A DNA stretch of 64,000 nucleotides from Devosia ureilytica (lineage in GTDB: Bacteria; Pseudomonadota; Alphaproteobacteria; Rhizobiales; Devosiaceae), in assembly GCF_024273195.1 (NCBI RefSeq), contig NZ_JAMZCU010000006.1, positions 186,001 through 250,000 on the forward strand, read 5' to 3'. Within the stretch, counting starts at the first letter, position 1. Each line of letters opens with the position of its first letter. Under the pieces are notes generated by a model. The model saw only the letters and a program-made list of their open reading frames with translations, did no database searches and was not told the DNA's origin. A program made the position numbers and the translations under genes. Positions 9,426 to 18,700 of this stretch are shown here, piece by piece.

Positions 9426-11714
9426 GTGAGTTTGGCGCAGGAAATGTTTGCGATTGCCCCAGCCATGGGGAAGGCGAACCTGAGCGCTGGCCAATTGAAG
9501 CTGCTTACCGGCAAGGCGCGATGGATCTTTCGAGTCGGCGAAGCTGGTTTCCCGACAGTGCCGACTATCGCCATCACCCGCGCCGCCTGGGAGGAGTTGC
9601 AGTCGGAACGGTCGCGGCAGGACACGCGATTGCGCACCCATTGGGTGGCCTGCCTCTATAAGCTCGTCGCCAAGGACGGCAATCCGCCTCAACTGGTCGT
9701 GCGCACCTCCGCATCGGCGCACAATAGTGGTCTGGCACCAGCGCGGCTGGGTATTGCTGCTCCCACCGCCCCCGAAGACGCGGTCGACCCCAGCCGCCCG
9801 CTGGCCAAGGCGATCAAGCAGGCCTTTGAGAGTTATGGCTTTTTCGGGCGCGGCTGGACCGGCCCGCGCCACGAGGACGACCGCGGTCGCCAGATTGTGC
9901 TAGTACAGGCGCGCATGGACGGCGAAATTGAGCAGTTCCTGACGCGCAATGCGACCACCGGGAGTTTGGGGCCGGCGCCCCTCAATGGCAGCCCTTTGCC
10001 GCGCCTGCCCGAGGGTGTCGGCGCACTGATCGAATTGCTCGATGCCAAGGCCGGACGGCACATGGCTTGCCTCGTCGCGATCAACAAGAAACAGGTGACC
10101 TTCCTCTCCGCGCGCCCCGTGCAGGCCGGCGCCGGGGCCGAGTTGGAAGCGGCCGTGGACCGCGTCGAGCGCAAGATATGGACGCCGCACAATGCGGTCA
10201 GTCGCGTCGATGCCAGCCGGTTGGCGTTGATGCTGCATCCGCGGCTGAAGTCCCCCGAGGAGGTGACGCCGATAGCCATGGGGCTCGGAGTCTCGCCGGG
10301 CGCTGCCAGCGGCATCATCACCTTCAGCGCCGACGACGCGGCGCGGCTGCGCGCCCGGGGCAAGCATTGCATTCTCGTGGTCAACGAAACCGGCCCCGCC
10401 GATATCGAGGGCATGAAGGCGGCCACGGGCATTCTCACCGCACGGGGCGGCATGTCGAGCCACGCGGGCGTCATCGCCCGCATCACCGGCAAGCCCTGTG
10501 TCGCCGGCGTGCGTAGCCTGACTGTGGATACGCTGGAAATGGTGTGCCGCATCGGTGATCGCGAGTTCCGCGCCGGCGATCGGTTGACCATCGATGGCAC
10601 CGATGGCGCGGTGTATCTGGGCAATCTGCCGTTGGCGCAGCCGCAGATCGGCGGTGCCATCAGCAAGCTCCTGAGCTGGTCTGATGCCAGCCGCAGAATT
10701 GCCGTGCGCACAAATGTGGAGACGGTCGAATCGGCGCAGACGGCACTGAGTTTTGGAGCCGAGGGCATTGGCCTGGCGCGCTCCGAACACATGTTCTTTT
10801 CGCCCGAGCGCATGGTGGCGCTGCGGCGCATGATCCTCTCCGAGGACGAGGATGCGCGCTCCCGGGCGTTGGCCGGGTTGGTGGACTTCCAAACCGGCGA
10901 CTATTCGGCGCTGTTCTCGGCCATGCGGGGATTGCCGGTCACGGTACGCCTGTTCGATCCCCCCCTGCACGAATTCCTGCCACGCACCGACGAGGAAATC
11001 GAAGATACCGCAGCGTCGCTCGGCGTCGCCGTGAGGGCGCTTCGCCTGCGACTTGAACGCATTGCCGAGATCAATCCCATGCTTGGGCACCGCGGCGTGC
11101 GCCTTGCCATCACCTATCCCGAAATCCTGCAGATGCAGATGCAGGCGGTGCTTGCCGGTGCCCGCGCCGCCAGTGAGCGGCAGGCCGAACCAGTCGTTAT
11201 TGAGGTCATGGTGCCTTTCGTTTCGACGGCAACGGAAGTCTCCTGGGTCCGCGAGCGGGTATTTGCCATGCTCGAGAATTCCGGGCTCACTCGTTCGGAC
11301 CGTGTGCGGTTCTCCTTCGGCACCATGATTGAATTGCCACGCGCCTGCCTGCGCGCTGGGGACATTGCCTCGATGGTGGATTTCATCTCGTTTGGCACAA
11401 ATGATCTGACCCAGACCACCTTTGGTATTTCGCGAGACGACGCGCCTGCATTCCTCGCCGCCTACCATCGCAAGGGCGTCTATGAGCGCGATCCCTTCGT
11501 CACCATCGACGAGAAGGGCGTGGGCGAAATGATCACCATTGCCATCGCACGGGGCAAGGCAGCCAATCCCCGCCTCAAGATCGGCATTTGCGGCGAACAT
11601 GCCGGCGATCCTACCTCGCTGCAGTTCTTTGCCGGCCTGGGCGTCGACTATGTCAGCTGCTCACCCTATCGTGTTCCGGTTGCCCGGCTGACCTTGGCCC
11701 AGGCGTCCGCTTAA
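9426..11714 (+). CDS. PPDK-like PEP-utilising protein with decayed ATP-binding domain
   Basis: A 762-residue relative of pyruvate phosphate dikinase, about 120 residues shorter than normal. The central phosphohistidine domain is intact ([21 protein letters not shown], His near residue 346). So is the C-terminal PEP/pyruvate barrel, with SFGTNDLTQ, the active-site Cys in [10 protein letters not shown], and [15 protein letters not shown]. The N-terminal ATP-grasp region is shortened: the usual GEFLxNAQGEDVV block and the D-x-E-F...Q-T-R catalytic strand are absent, replaced by [23 protein letters not shown]. Inference: it cannot use ATP normally and may act as a regulatory or alternative phosphotransfer protein. 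The start is GTG 9426; ATG 9444 is the alternative. Confidence 0.85.
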   Translation: MSLAQEMFAIAPAMGKANLSAGQLKLLTGKARWIFRVGEAGFPTVPTIAITRAAWEELQSERSRQDTRLRTHWVACLYKLVAKDGNPPQLVVRTSASAHNSGLAPARLGIAAPTAPEDAVDPSRPLAKAIKQAFESYGFFGRGWTGPRHEDDRGRQIVLVQARMDGEIEQFLTRNATTGSLGPAPLNGSPLPRLPEGVGALIELLDAKAGRHMACLVAINKKQVTFLSARPVQAGAGAELEAAVDRVERKIWTPHNAVSRVDASRLALMLHPRLKSPEEVTPIAMGLGVSPGAASGIITFSADDAARLRARGKHCILVVNETGPADIEGMKAATGILTARGGMSSHAGVIARITGKPCVAGVRSLTVDTLEMVCRIGDREFRAGDRLTIDGTDGAVYLGNLPLAQPQIGGAISKLLSWSDASRRIAVRTNVETVESAQTALSFGAEGIGLARSEHMFFSPERMVALRRMILSEDEDARSRALAGLVDFQTGDYSALFSAMRGLPVTVRLFDPPLHEFLPRTDEEIEDTAASLGVAVRALRLRLERIAEINPMLGHRGVRLAITYPEILQMQMQAVLAGARAASERQAEPVVIEVMVPFVSTATEVSWVRERVFAMLENSGLTRSDRVRFSFGTMIELPRACLRAGDIASMVDFISFGTNDLTQTTFGISRDDAPAFLAAYHRKGVYERDPFVTIDEKGVGEMITIAIARGKAANPRLKIGICGEHAGDPTSLQFFAGLGVDYVSCSPYRVPVARLTLAQASA

Positions 11715-11798
11715 ATAGATGGCGTTCCGTACCTATATCGGAATGGCGGAAGAACCAGCCGGCAAGAAGCCGGGACCTTGGGAAGGGGCATTGCGTTC

Positions 11799-12356
11799 GT
11801 GAAAAGACTTATTTTCCTCCTGGCATTGCCTGTGCTCCTCGTGTTGGGTTTGCCGGCCGCCGCGCAATCGGGCGCACAATGCGCCACCATCGACGATGAT
11901 ACCGAGCGCCTGACCTGCTACGACGACCTGTTCAGAACCGGCACTCCGGTGGGCACTGAAGGACCCAGTGTCGTCCTCCAGTCCGAGCAGCTCATCCCGG
12001 CGCGTCCCAGCGGCAGGGCGCCGGCGACCATCACGGTCTATTGTGAGGCCGACATGCTCAAGGTCGCTTTCGGCTTTGCCGGCAATTCGATGTCGGCGCT
12101 GGGCCGAGATACCGGCATAACCCTGCAATATGACCTGGCACGGGCCCGAAGCTCCACCTTGCCCGTCAATGAGGATAATACGGCCATTCTCATCGACAAT
12201 ACGGCCGACGCACGGACCTTTCTCGATGGGCTGATCGGGGCCACCAATCTGACGGTGCGCGTCACCCCGGCCAGCACGCGGTCGCTGTCGGTCCGCTTCC
12301 GGGTCGCATCCTTTGCCGATGAAGTGGCTCCAGTGATCGCCGCCTGCGGGCAGTAG
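11799..12356 (+). CDS. Secreted VasI/TagO-like hypothetical protein
   Basis: A protein of about 185 residues beginning with a clear signal peptide (KRLIFLLALPVLLVLGLPAAAQ). The mature part resembles small exported proteins related to VasI/TagO: an early Cys pair in CATIDDDTERLTCYDDLF, then a beta-rich body with ITVYCEADMLKVAFGF. That resemblance is loose, and no type VI genes are nearby. GTG 11799 is preferred to TTG 11778, because GGAAGGGG (11781-11788) is then a ribosome site at a reasonable distance and the signal peptide starts immediately. It stands alone between the PPDK-like gene and the wall hydrolase. Confidence 0.68.
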   Translation: MKRLIFLLALPVLLVLGLPAAAQSGAQCATIDDDTERLTCYDDLFRTGTPVGTEGPSVVLQSEQLIPARPSGRAPATITVYCEADMLKVAFGFAGNSMSALGRDTGITLQYDLARARSSTLPVNEDNTAILIDNTADARTFLDGLIGATNLTVRVTPASTRSLSVRFRVASFADEVAPVIAACGQ

Positions 12357-12542
12357 AACACTGCGTCCACCTGCCGCACCGCGGCTGTGGAACCGCCCCA
12401 ACCCCGCCACATCCGCGCCTTTTGGGCGCCCTGAAGCCCATTTACCCAGCGCTAACCTTAATAACCGATCATCATGACCGTCGGCATTTGAGCGTCACAT
12501 TTGCCGAGCGTAGTTCGTGTTGCGTAGCGTTGAGTATTATTT

Positions 12543-13610
12543 ATGGTCCTTTCCCACCGGCCAGTGGTGCGTTCGCGCCCGGTCAGAGCGGTTAGCCGAG
12601 GCATTGTCCTCGCCAGGACGCTGGCGATGGCAATCGTGGCTCCCCTTGCCTATGTCGGCCTTGCCGGCGCGGCTTTCGGTCCCGGCTCGGCCCCCTTGGG
12701 GACGATGGGCCTGCCTGGCAGCCAGGTTCAGCCCGTTGCAATCGCCCAGGCGAACCTGAGCTATTCAGGCATCGACCCGGTCATTACCGGCAATGTCGAT
12801 CATCTCTTCGACAGCGTTAGCTTCACCGGTCCCAATCGCGCCGCCAAGACCGACCGTGTGCGTCCGGCGGTGGATGCGCTGGCCATTTCCAAAAGCTTCG
12901 AAGAAGCGCGGCTGCAGATCGCGGCTCTGCGCGCTCCCGCGGATCCGGCGGCACTGGGTCAATCGAGCTTCGCCCAGGCGGATGCGGCCCCCAATGAGGC
13001 CGGCCCGCGCATGTCGGTTGCCGCACTGCATCCCAATGCGGCAGCGGCACTGGATGCTATTGCCGGCATTGCGCCCAAATCCGACGAGACACTTTCGGGC
13101 GTGACTCTGCCCGAGGCCGTCCCCGAGCAACTCGCCTACGCTCGCGCCACTACGCCTGCAATCGGCAGTGCCGCCAGGGGCGACGCGATGGAAGTGTCCG
13201 ACAAGGAACTGTGGTGCCTGGCAACCGCAATCTATTTCGAGGCGCGCGGCGAGACCTATCGCGGTCAGGTGGGTGTGGCGCAGGTCGTGCTCAACCGGGT
13301 CAAGGATCATCGCTATCCCGACACGATCTGCGGCGTAGTGTTCCAGAACCAGAACCGTCGCAACTCCTGCCAGTTCTCATTCGCCTGCGACGGCATTCCC
13401 GAAACTGTCACCGAGCGAGAGCCTTGGGTCCAGGCCGAGGAAATCGCTTCAAAGGTGACAGCCGGCGAGCTTTATCTGACGGAAGTGGGCGAAGCGACGC
13501 ATTATCACGCTACTTATGTGCGGCCCGCCTGGGCACCGCGCATGACCAAGCTCACCCAGATCGGGCTGCATGTTTTCTACAAGTTCAAGTCGGGCTGGCT
13601 GTTCGGATAA
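12543..13610 (+). CDS. SleB-type cell wall hydrolase
   Basis: A 355-residue protein with a basic N-terminus and one membrane or signal helix (TLAMAIVAPLAYVGLAGAAF, about 24-43), a low-complexity Ala-rich linker (about 60-210), then a SleB/Hydrolase_2 catalytic domain (about 220-350). The domain shows WCLATAIYFEARGE, with the catalytic Glu in ARGE, then GQVGVAQVVLNRVKDHRYPDTICGVVFQ, NSCQFSFACDG and a final HYHATYVRPAW. Related enzymes cleave peptidoglycan as lytic transglycosylase-like hydrolases in spores, and they are common in alphaproteobacteria outside sporulation. It probably acts in the periplasm during envelope growth. Confidence 0.9.
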   Translation: MVLSHRPVVRSRPVRAVSRGIVLARTLAMAIVAPLAYVGLAGAAFGPGSAPLGTMGLPGSQVQPVAIAQANLSYSGIDPVITGNVDHLFDSVSFTGPNRAAKTDRVRPAVDALAISKSFEEARLQIAALRAPADPAALGQSSFAQADAAPNEAGPRMSVAALHPNAAAALDAIAGIAPKSDETLSGVTLPEAVPEQLAYARATTPAIGSAARGDAMEVSDKELWCLATAIYFEARGETYRGQVGVAQVVLNRVKDHRYPDTICGVVFQNQNRRNSCQFSFACDGIPETVTEREPWVQAEEIASKVTAGELYLTEVGEATHYHATYVRPAWAPRMTKLTQIGLHVFYKFKSGWLFG

Positions 13611-13720
13611 CCCGTTTGCAGTCCGATAGTGCATTTGTGCATATGACTTCGTCGGCTTTCTGCAATTTCGTTTGAATTGGTTTCGTGGTCTTTTTAGGCG
13701 AGAAGACCACGGAGACCTTC

Positions 13721-14389
13721 ATGTCGAGTAGCACCAGCACCACCGGGAATCGGCTTTCCCTGGCTGCATTGATTGTCCTCGGGCTTTTGCCACTCCTGCC
13801 GGCAATCGGACGCATGGTGCTACGCTTTGCCGATGTGGAAGTGCCGCCCGAAGTGGTTGCCGATACGGCCCGCTTTTTCACCATGCCCGTGCCGGTGGTG
13901 CTGCATATCGTCGGCGGTTGCCTGTTCAGCCTGCTTGGTGCACTGCAATTCTCGCCCGCGCTGCGGCGGCACTCCTGGCACCGGATGTCCGGACGGATTC
14001 TGGTGGTGTCGGGGTTGGTTGCGGCGCTGTCGGCCCTTTGGCTCACCCAGTTCTATCAGCATCCGCCCAGCGAAGGCCCGTTGCTCTACTGGTTCCGCAT
14101 CCTTGCCGGGTCTGCAATGGTGTTCTTTCTGCTGCGCGGCTTCCTGGCGGCAAGGGCGCGGCGGTTTGATCGGCATATGGCCCATATGACGCGCGCCTAC
14201 GCAGTTGGACTGGGCGCCAGCACACAGATGCTAATCGGCATACCCTGGCTGCTGCTTTTCGGCGAGCCATCTCCCATTGTGGGCGATTTGCTCCTGGCCA
14301 TGGGCTGGGTCATCAACCTGGCAGTGGCGCAATGGGCGCTGGGGCGGCGCCAAGGGCATCGCCTCCGGGCGCTACCGGCCACCGCCTGA
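13721..14389 (+). CDS. DUF2306 membrane protein
   Basis: A 222-residue protein with six to seven hydrophobic helices, starting near residue 14 (LAALIVLGLLPLLPAIG). Family features are HIVGGCLFSLLGALQFSP, RRHSWHRMSGRILVVSGLVAALSALWLT, and a third helix pair followed by FDRHMAHMTRAYAVGLGA. The conserved His residues (H in HIVGG, W-H-R and H-M) suggest a metal- or haem-linked membrane protein, but the family's role is unknown. ATG 13721 has a GGAG site eight bases upstream and removes an N-terminal extension that begins with GTG 13685. Confidence 0.82.
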   Translation: MSSSTSTTGNRLSLAALIVLGLLPLLPAIGRMVLRFADVEVPPEVVADTARFFTMPVPVVLHIVGGCLFSLLGALQFSPALRRHSWHRMSGRILVVSGLVAALSALWLTQFYQHPPSEGPLLYWFRILAGSAMVFFLLRGFLAARARRFDRHMAHMTRAYAVGLGASTQMLIGIPWLLLFGEPSPIVGDLLLAMGWVINLAVAQWALGRRQGHRLRALPATA

Positions 14390-14396
14390 GTTGAAC

Positions 14397-14852
14397 TCAG
14401 TAGCCGACGGTGCGCCCGGTCAATCTCAGGACTGAATTGCCGGAACGGCTCGAAAAGTTGAACCAGCTGCCGTTGCTCCAGAACCGCATCCAATTGGCGC
14501 GATTTGGAGCGACTTCGGTGACGTCGACGCCTGGATAGAGAACGTGTTTTGAGGTGAGGCCATCGGTGGAATAGGTGCCGGTTGCAGTGGTGGAGATGCT
14601 GACATAGCTCACCCTGCCGCCTTCGATCTTCTTGACCGTGGCGCTGGACAGCGGGTCCGTAGAGACCCAGTCCGCATAGTCGACCTCGTAGTCGCGTCCT
14701 TCGAACTTGACGAGCTTATCGGTGTCGAAGCCGGCCGGCATCTCGTCGGCGATGGCTTGAAGCACGAAGCCGGGTCCAATGGCAGCGATGGTAGTCGCGC
14801 AAACGGCGCCAAGGGTCATGCCCATCAGCATATGGCGAGTCGGCAGGTTCAT
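14397..14852 (-). CDS. Hypothetical exported protein
   Basis: A protein of about 151 residues with an N-terminal hydrophobic segment (MLMGMTLGAVCATTIAAIGPGFVL) that is a signal peptide or anchor. The rest is a beta-rich secreted domain without known motifs: GRDYEVDYADWVSTDPLS, then YVSISTTATGTYSTDGLT, then WMRFWSNGSWFNFSSRSG. No family was recognised. The ATG at 14852 (NLPTRHML) is preferred over an upstream ATG at 14876 because it places the hydrophobic stretch closer to the N-terminus. It is convergent with the DUF2306 gene, with only eight bases between stops. Confidence 0.6.
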   Translation of the reverse strand: MNLPTRHMLMGMTLGAVCATTIAAIGPGFVLQAIADEMPAGFDTDKLVKFEGRDYEVDYADWVSTDPLSSATVKKIEGGRVSYVSISTTATGTYSTDGLTSKHVLYPGVDVTEVAPNRANWMRFWSNGSWFNFSSRSGNSVLRLTGRTVGY

Positions 14853-14966
14853 GGCGGACGTCCCGTTCTGTTCCAATTCGGCACAGGTGCCTTAACGGAT
14901 CAGTAACCATGATTGTTCGATTGCGGAACGGCTAAATCACCTTAGGGTTAATCTGCACAGGCGTTC

Positions 14967-15584
14967 TCAGGCGTGCGGGATGGAGCCGCTAATGGTTTCA
15001 AACGCTTCGATAAAACGCTCATGCGCCTGCTGCGTGGGCCAAGGACGGATGAGCCGGTCAAAAGCATCGACGTCAAACGCTGACTGTCCCGGTTCGCCAA
15101 ATAGGCGTCGCGCTTCGCTCGGATCAAAACCGGCCAGATGCGTCGCCTCGAAAAAAGCGGCCTCGCGGTCGGCTTTCTTGATCAGCTTGGCCAGTGCCGC
15201 CGTCATCGTGGCCGGCAGCGAAAAGCGCAGGAAAATGGCCGACAGCAGGCGGTTCTCGACATCCTTGTAATTGCCGCCCATTGCCGCCTTGAACGGGGAG
15301 ATGATGTCGCCCATCACATATTCGGGGGCGTCGTGGAGCAACGCCTGTAGCCGGGCCGCCGCGCTGGCGTCGGGGTTGGACGCGCGAAACAGCTCAAGCA
15401 CCAGCACAGAATGTTGGGCCACCGAGAACGGATAGTCGCCCTGCGTCTGCCCGTTCCAGCGAGCAACGCGCGCCAGCCCATGGGCGATGTCGGACAGCTC
15501 CACATCGACGGGGGACGGATCAAGAATATCAAGACGGCGACCAGACAGCATACGCTGCCAGGCGCGGGCACTTTGGCGGGACAT
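14967..15584 (-). CDS. HD-domain phosphohydrolase (YfbR-like)
   Basis: A 205-residue HD-superfamily hydrolase. The metal-binding pattern is readable: FSVAQHSVLVLELF supplies the first His, LQALLHDAPEYVMGDI the HD pair, and KKADREAAFFEA a later Asp. This spacing resembles YfbR-like 5'-nucleotidases, which dephosphorylate deoxyribonucleoside monophosphates; the substrate here is unproven. The ATG at 15584 is used, since the longer frame would begin with a TTG. It faces ygfZ, which lies 62 bp upstream on the same strand. Confidence 0.85.
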   Translation of the reverse strand: MSRQSARAWQRMLSGRRLDILDPSPVDVELSDIAHGLARVARWNGQTQGDYPFSVAQHSVLVLELFRASNPDASAAARLQALLHDAPEYVMGDIISPFKAAMGGNYKDVENRLLSAIFLRFSLPATMTAALAKLIKKADREAAFFEATHLAGFDPSEARRLFGEPGQSAFDVDAFDRLIRPWPTQQAHERFIEAFETISGSIPHA

Positions 15585-15646
15585 CGGCAATCAGACGGGC
15601 TAGCGAACTGTTGTCACCAGCAATAGTCCGATTCGAGACAGTTCAG

Positions 15647-16489
15647 TCACTCGTCTTCTGCAATCACTTCGCCCAGACGGTATGTCGCCCAAACAGGCAA
15701 AGCGATATCGACCGGCTTGCCACCGACTGTCACCGCCGCCGGATCCGTGATCCGGTCAAGGCGCACGCTGGCAAGCGCAGTTCCGTCTACCACCTGTCCG
15801 ACGATACCGGCCTCGCGCCCGCCGGCCATCACAGCACTACCCGCAGGCGCGTCAATGCCGGAGAGGATCACCGGGCGTCGGCGGGCCGTACCGCGATGCT
15901 TCATGCGCGAGACGACTTCCTGTCCCACATAGCAACCCTTGGCAAAATCGATGCCCTCGAGAATGTCTAGGCCAATATCATGGGCGAAAGCATCATTGGC
16001 CGGGAAGTCGTTGCCCTGATGCATAATGCCCGCGCCAATGCGTTCGCGATGGTATGGCGCGTCGTCCTGAACCCATTCGTCAGTTGCGTCCACCGGCGAT
16101 ATCGCCCGCCATCCCATGTTGATTGGCCCCAACCGATCTGCGTGGCGAATACCATCGGGTTCCGCATCCTGCGCAAAACCGACACGATGGGACTCACGCA
16201 AATCGTCGATCACCACCTGCGCTCGCAGGCGATACATCTTCATCCGCTTGAAGAAATCGTCGGCCACCGATTGGTGCACGTCGAGCCAGAGCGCGCCTTC
16301 TGCATGTCCCGCCAAGCCCTCGGCCAGAATCTTGCCTTGCGGCGATAGAAGAGCCCAAGCGGCAGCCTTTTCCCCATCGCCGTTTCCGGCGCTGGGAATT
16401 TCGCCCGTGACCACATCGTTGAGCAGGCGGTGCGCATCGGGACCGGAAAACCGGAACAGCGCGCGGTCGGGGCGCAGATGAATGGTCAT
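15647..16489 (-). CDS. ygfZ: Folate-dependent YgfZ/IbaA-type protein
   Basis: A 280-residue member of the YgfZ family, a folate-binding relative of the glycine cleavage T-protein needed for maturation or repair of some Fe-S enzymes. The signature KGCYVGQEVVSRMKHRG (near 190-206) is intact, including its conserved Cys. The N-terminus has RALFRFSGPDAHRLLNDVVTGEI, typical of the aminomethyltransferase-like fold. It starts from ATG 16489 and is divergent from pyrC, sharing a short intergenic region of about 70 bp. Confidence 0.92.
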   Translation of the reverse strand: MTIHLRPDRALFRFSGPDAHRLLNDVVTGEIPSAGNGDGEKAAAWALLSPQGKILAEGLAGHAEGALWLDVHQSVADDFFKRMKMYRLRAQVVIDDLRESHRVGFAQDAEPDGIRHADRLGPINMGWRAISPVDATDEWVQDDAPYHRERIGAGIMHQGNDFPANDAFAHDIGLDILEGIDFAKGCYVGQEVVSRMKHRGTARRRPVILSGIDAPAGSAVMAGGREAGIVGQVVDGTALASVRLDRITDPAAVTVGGKPVDIALPVWATYRLGEVIAEDE

Positions 16490-16558
16490 GGTGGCTTGCC
16501 TCGTCGGACGCCCATGCTAAACCGGCCATGAGAGATGACCAGCAGCGGGACCCGAGAC

Positions 16559-17884
16559 ATGGCGCAGTATGATACGATTTTCAAGAACGCCACCGTGGTC
16601 AATCAGGACGGCGAAGGTCTCGCAGACATTGCGGTGACCGGAGGCAAGATCGTCGCGCTGGGCCGAATCGACGGTAGTGCAGCCGAAGTCGTCGATTGCA
16701 AAGGCCTGCACATCCTGCCCGGCGTCATCGACACCCAGGTGCATTTCCGCGAGCCGGGCCTGACCCACAAGGAAGACCTCGAGAGCGGTTCGCTCGGCGC
16801 AGTCATGGGCGGCGTTACGGGTGTGTTTGAAATGCCAAATACCAATCCGCTGACCACCACCCGCGAAACCTTTGAGGCCAAAATCGCCGCGGGCACCAAC
16901 CGCATGCACTGCGATTTCGCCTTCTATATCGGCGGAACCCACGAGAATGTGGACGAGCTGCCTATGCTCGAAAAGCTGCCCGGTTGTGCGGGCGTAAAGG
17001 TGTTCATGGGCTCGTCCACCGGCTCGCTGCTGGTGCAGGACGACGCCGGCGTGGAAGCCATTCTTCGGGCCATTTCCCGACGCGCTGCATTCCACTCCGA
17101 GGACGAATATATGCTCGAGGAGCGCAAGCATCTGCGCGTTCCCGGCGATCCGTCCAGCCACCCAGTCTGGCGCTCGCCGGAAGTGGCGATGAGTTGTACC
17201 ACGCGGCTGGTCAACCTCGCGCGCAAGACCGGCAAGCGCATCCACGTGCTGCATATCTCGACCAAGGAAGAGATCGTCTATCTCGCCGATCACAAGGATG
17301 TAGCCAGCGTCGAGGTGACGCCACATCACCTGACACTCGACGAAACGGCCTATACCCGCCTGGGCACCTATGCCCAGATGAACCCGCCAGTGCGCGACAA
17401 GTCGCACCGGGAAGGTATCTGGAAGGGCGTGGCCAATGGTGTCGCCGATATCCTCGGCTCAGACCACGCGCCCCATACGCGGGAGGAAAAGGACCATGCC
17501 TATCCGGCCAGTCATTCAGGCATGACCGGGGTGCAGACGCTGGTGCCGACCATGCTCGACCACGTCAATGCCGGGAACCTGTCGCTGCAGCGCTTTGTCG
17601 ATATGACCAGCCACGGCCCCAATCGCCTGTTCGGGATTGCAGGCAAGGGCCGTATCGCCGTCGGTTATGATGCCGACCTCACCATTGTCGATATGAAACG
17701 GCGCGAGACCATTACCAATGAGTGGATCAGGAGCCGCGCCGGCTGGACGCCCTATGATGGCGTGACCGTCACTGGCTGGCCGGTTGGCACCATTGTGCGC
17801 GGCAACACGGTAATGTGGCAGGGCGAACTGGTGACCCCGAGCCAGGGTCAGCCGATGCGCTTCCTGGAATCGCTGGCGGGGTAG
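16559..17884 (+). CDS. pyrC: Dihydroorotase-family amidohydrolase
   Basis: A protein of about 441 residues, annotated as dihydroorotase in Hyphomicrobiales. It would form dihydroorotate from carbamoyl aspartate in pyrimidine synthesis. Family motifs are GLHILPGVIDTQVHFREPGLTHKED, VFMGSSTGSLLV, HVLHIST, VEVTPHHLTL, LGSDHAPHT and NRLFGIAGKGRIAVGYDADL. The usual HxH metal pair reads QVH here, a substitution shared by many rhizobial homologues, so the metal site may differ from classical enzymes. The ATG at 16559 (AQYDTIFKNATVV) matches homologue starts; ATG 16535 is possible. It is divergent from ygfZ. Confidence 0.87.
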   Translation: MAQYDTIFKNATVVNQDGEGLADIAVTGGKIVALGRIDGSAAEVVDCKGLHILPGVIDTQVHFREPGLTHKEDLESGSLGAVMGGVTGVFEMPNTNPLTTTRETFEAKIAAGTNRMHCDFAFYIGGTHENVDELPMLEKLPGCAGVKVFMGSSTGSLLVQDDAGVEAILRAISRRAAFHSEDEYMLEERKHLRVPGDPSSHPVWRSPEVAMSCTTRLVNLARKTGKRIHVLHISTKEEIVYLADHKDVASVEVTPHHLTLDETAYTRLGTYAQMNPPVRDKSHREGIWKGVANGVADILGSDHAPHTREEKDHAYPASHSGMTGVQTLVPTMLDHVNAGNLSLQRFVDMTSHGPNRLFGIAGKGRIAVGYDADLTIVDMKRRETITNEWIRSRAGWTPYDGVTVTGWPVGTIVRGNTVMWQGELVTPSQGQPMRFLESLAG

Positions 17885-17909
17885 GGGCAGGCAGCGAACC
17901 GCGGGCTGG

Positions 17910-18188
17910 CTACTGCAAGATCCGGTCGAGATTGTATTCGCCGTTGCGGATGCGCTCGGGGAGCTGTTCGATCAGATCGGCCGTGGCCTCGTCGCCATGC
18001 ATCTTGACGAAGGTGGCGAGCGCCGCAAACAGCGAGGCATGCGCTAACGACGCGGATTCGAGACCGTCTTCCTCGGCGCTGTTCCAGGCTTCCGCCAGAT
18101 ATTCGAGGGCCAGCTGCCGCTCCGACTGGTTGCGGTCGAACGGGCCGATCCCCGACGCGGGCGAAAAAAGGGATTTGGTCGTGCTCAT
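17910..18188 (-). CDS. Small conserved hypothetical protein
   Basis: A protein of about 92 residues, mostly alpha-helical and acidic: RQLALEYLAEAWNSAEEDGLESASLAHASLFAALATFVKMHGDEATADLIEQLPERI. No domain was recognised, though a similar small protein is seen in related genomes by general pattern. It has no signal or membrane segment and is probably cytoplasmic. An ATG four codons earlier (18200) is an alternative start. It ends 25 bp after the convergent pyrC stop. Confidence 0.6.
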   Translation of the reverse strand: MSTTKSLFSPASGIGPFDRNQSERQLALEYLAEAWNSAEEDGLESASLAHASLFAALATFVKMHGDEATADLIEQLPERIRNGEYNLDRILQ

Positions 18189-18284
18189 GGGTCCGGGCAT
18201 AGCATGCCCCGGTCTCCGCTCAATGGAGGAAGTAAGCCGAAGGTTAACGGCGGGTAGGCAATTGCATGGACTGACCCGCGTCGC

Positions 18285-18650
18285 CTATTCGGCAAACCGC
18301 GTATGAATGTCCCGCGCCAGCCGCTGTGCCTCGCTCAAAAGCCGCGCCAGCGCCTCCTGTGAAGCCGGGGTGCAATGGCGGTGAAACCTGGAAAATGCGG
18401 TGTATCCGGTGTTAAATGCGCCGGCCAGGCGCTGCCGCCGATCCTCGTCAGGTTCATCGAGATCGATCAGCTCGGCGGCCTGTGCGCGCCAGTCCTCATC
18501 GCCGGCCTCGCATAGCGGCTGCAGGAAGTAGAGGCTCCCCATGATCTCGGCCAGCCGCTCCATCTGCCGCTGATAAGGCGGGTCGACGGCGAGGGCGGGA
18601 TTGGCCAGGGACAGGGCCAGGACCGCCAAGATGAACGCGCGTTTCAGCAT
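18285..18650 (-). CDS. TIGR02301-family exported protein
   Basis: A 121-residue protein with a signal peptide (LKRAFILAVLALSLANPALA, cut near residue 21). The mature domain matches the alphaproteobacterial TIGR02301 pattern: SLYFLQPLCEAGDEDWRAQAAELID, then EDRRQRLAGAFNTGYTAFSRFHRHCTPASQEAL, with conserved Cys in PLC and HCT. The function is unknown and it is expected in the periplasm. It stands alone between the 92-residue gene and the Nudix gene, all on the minus strand. Confidence 0.8.
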   Translation of the reverse strand: MLKRAFILAVLALSLANPALAVDPPYQRQMERLAEIMGSLYFLQPLCEAGDEDWRAQAAELIDLDEPDEDRRQRLAGAFNTGYTAFSRFHRHCTPASQEALARLLSEAQRLARDIHTRFAE

Positions 18651-18700
18651 TTAAAGGGAACCTGAACGGGTCTGTGAGGTGGAACCATCATGCCCACTTC

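Noticed and set aside
9900-11600. 566-residue frame antisense to the PPDK-like gene
   Set aside because: Composition is typical of an antisense shadow and no domain is visible; the plus-strand gene has conserved motifs throughout.
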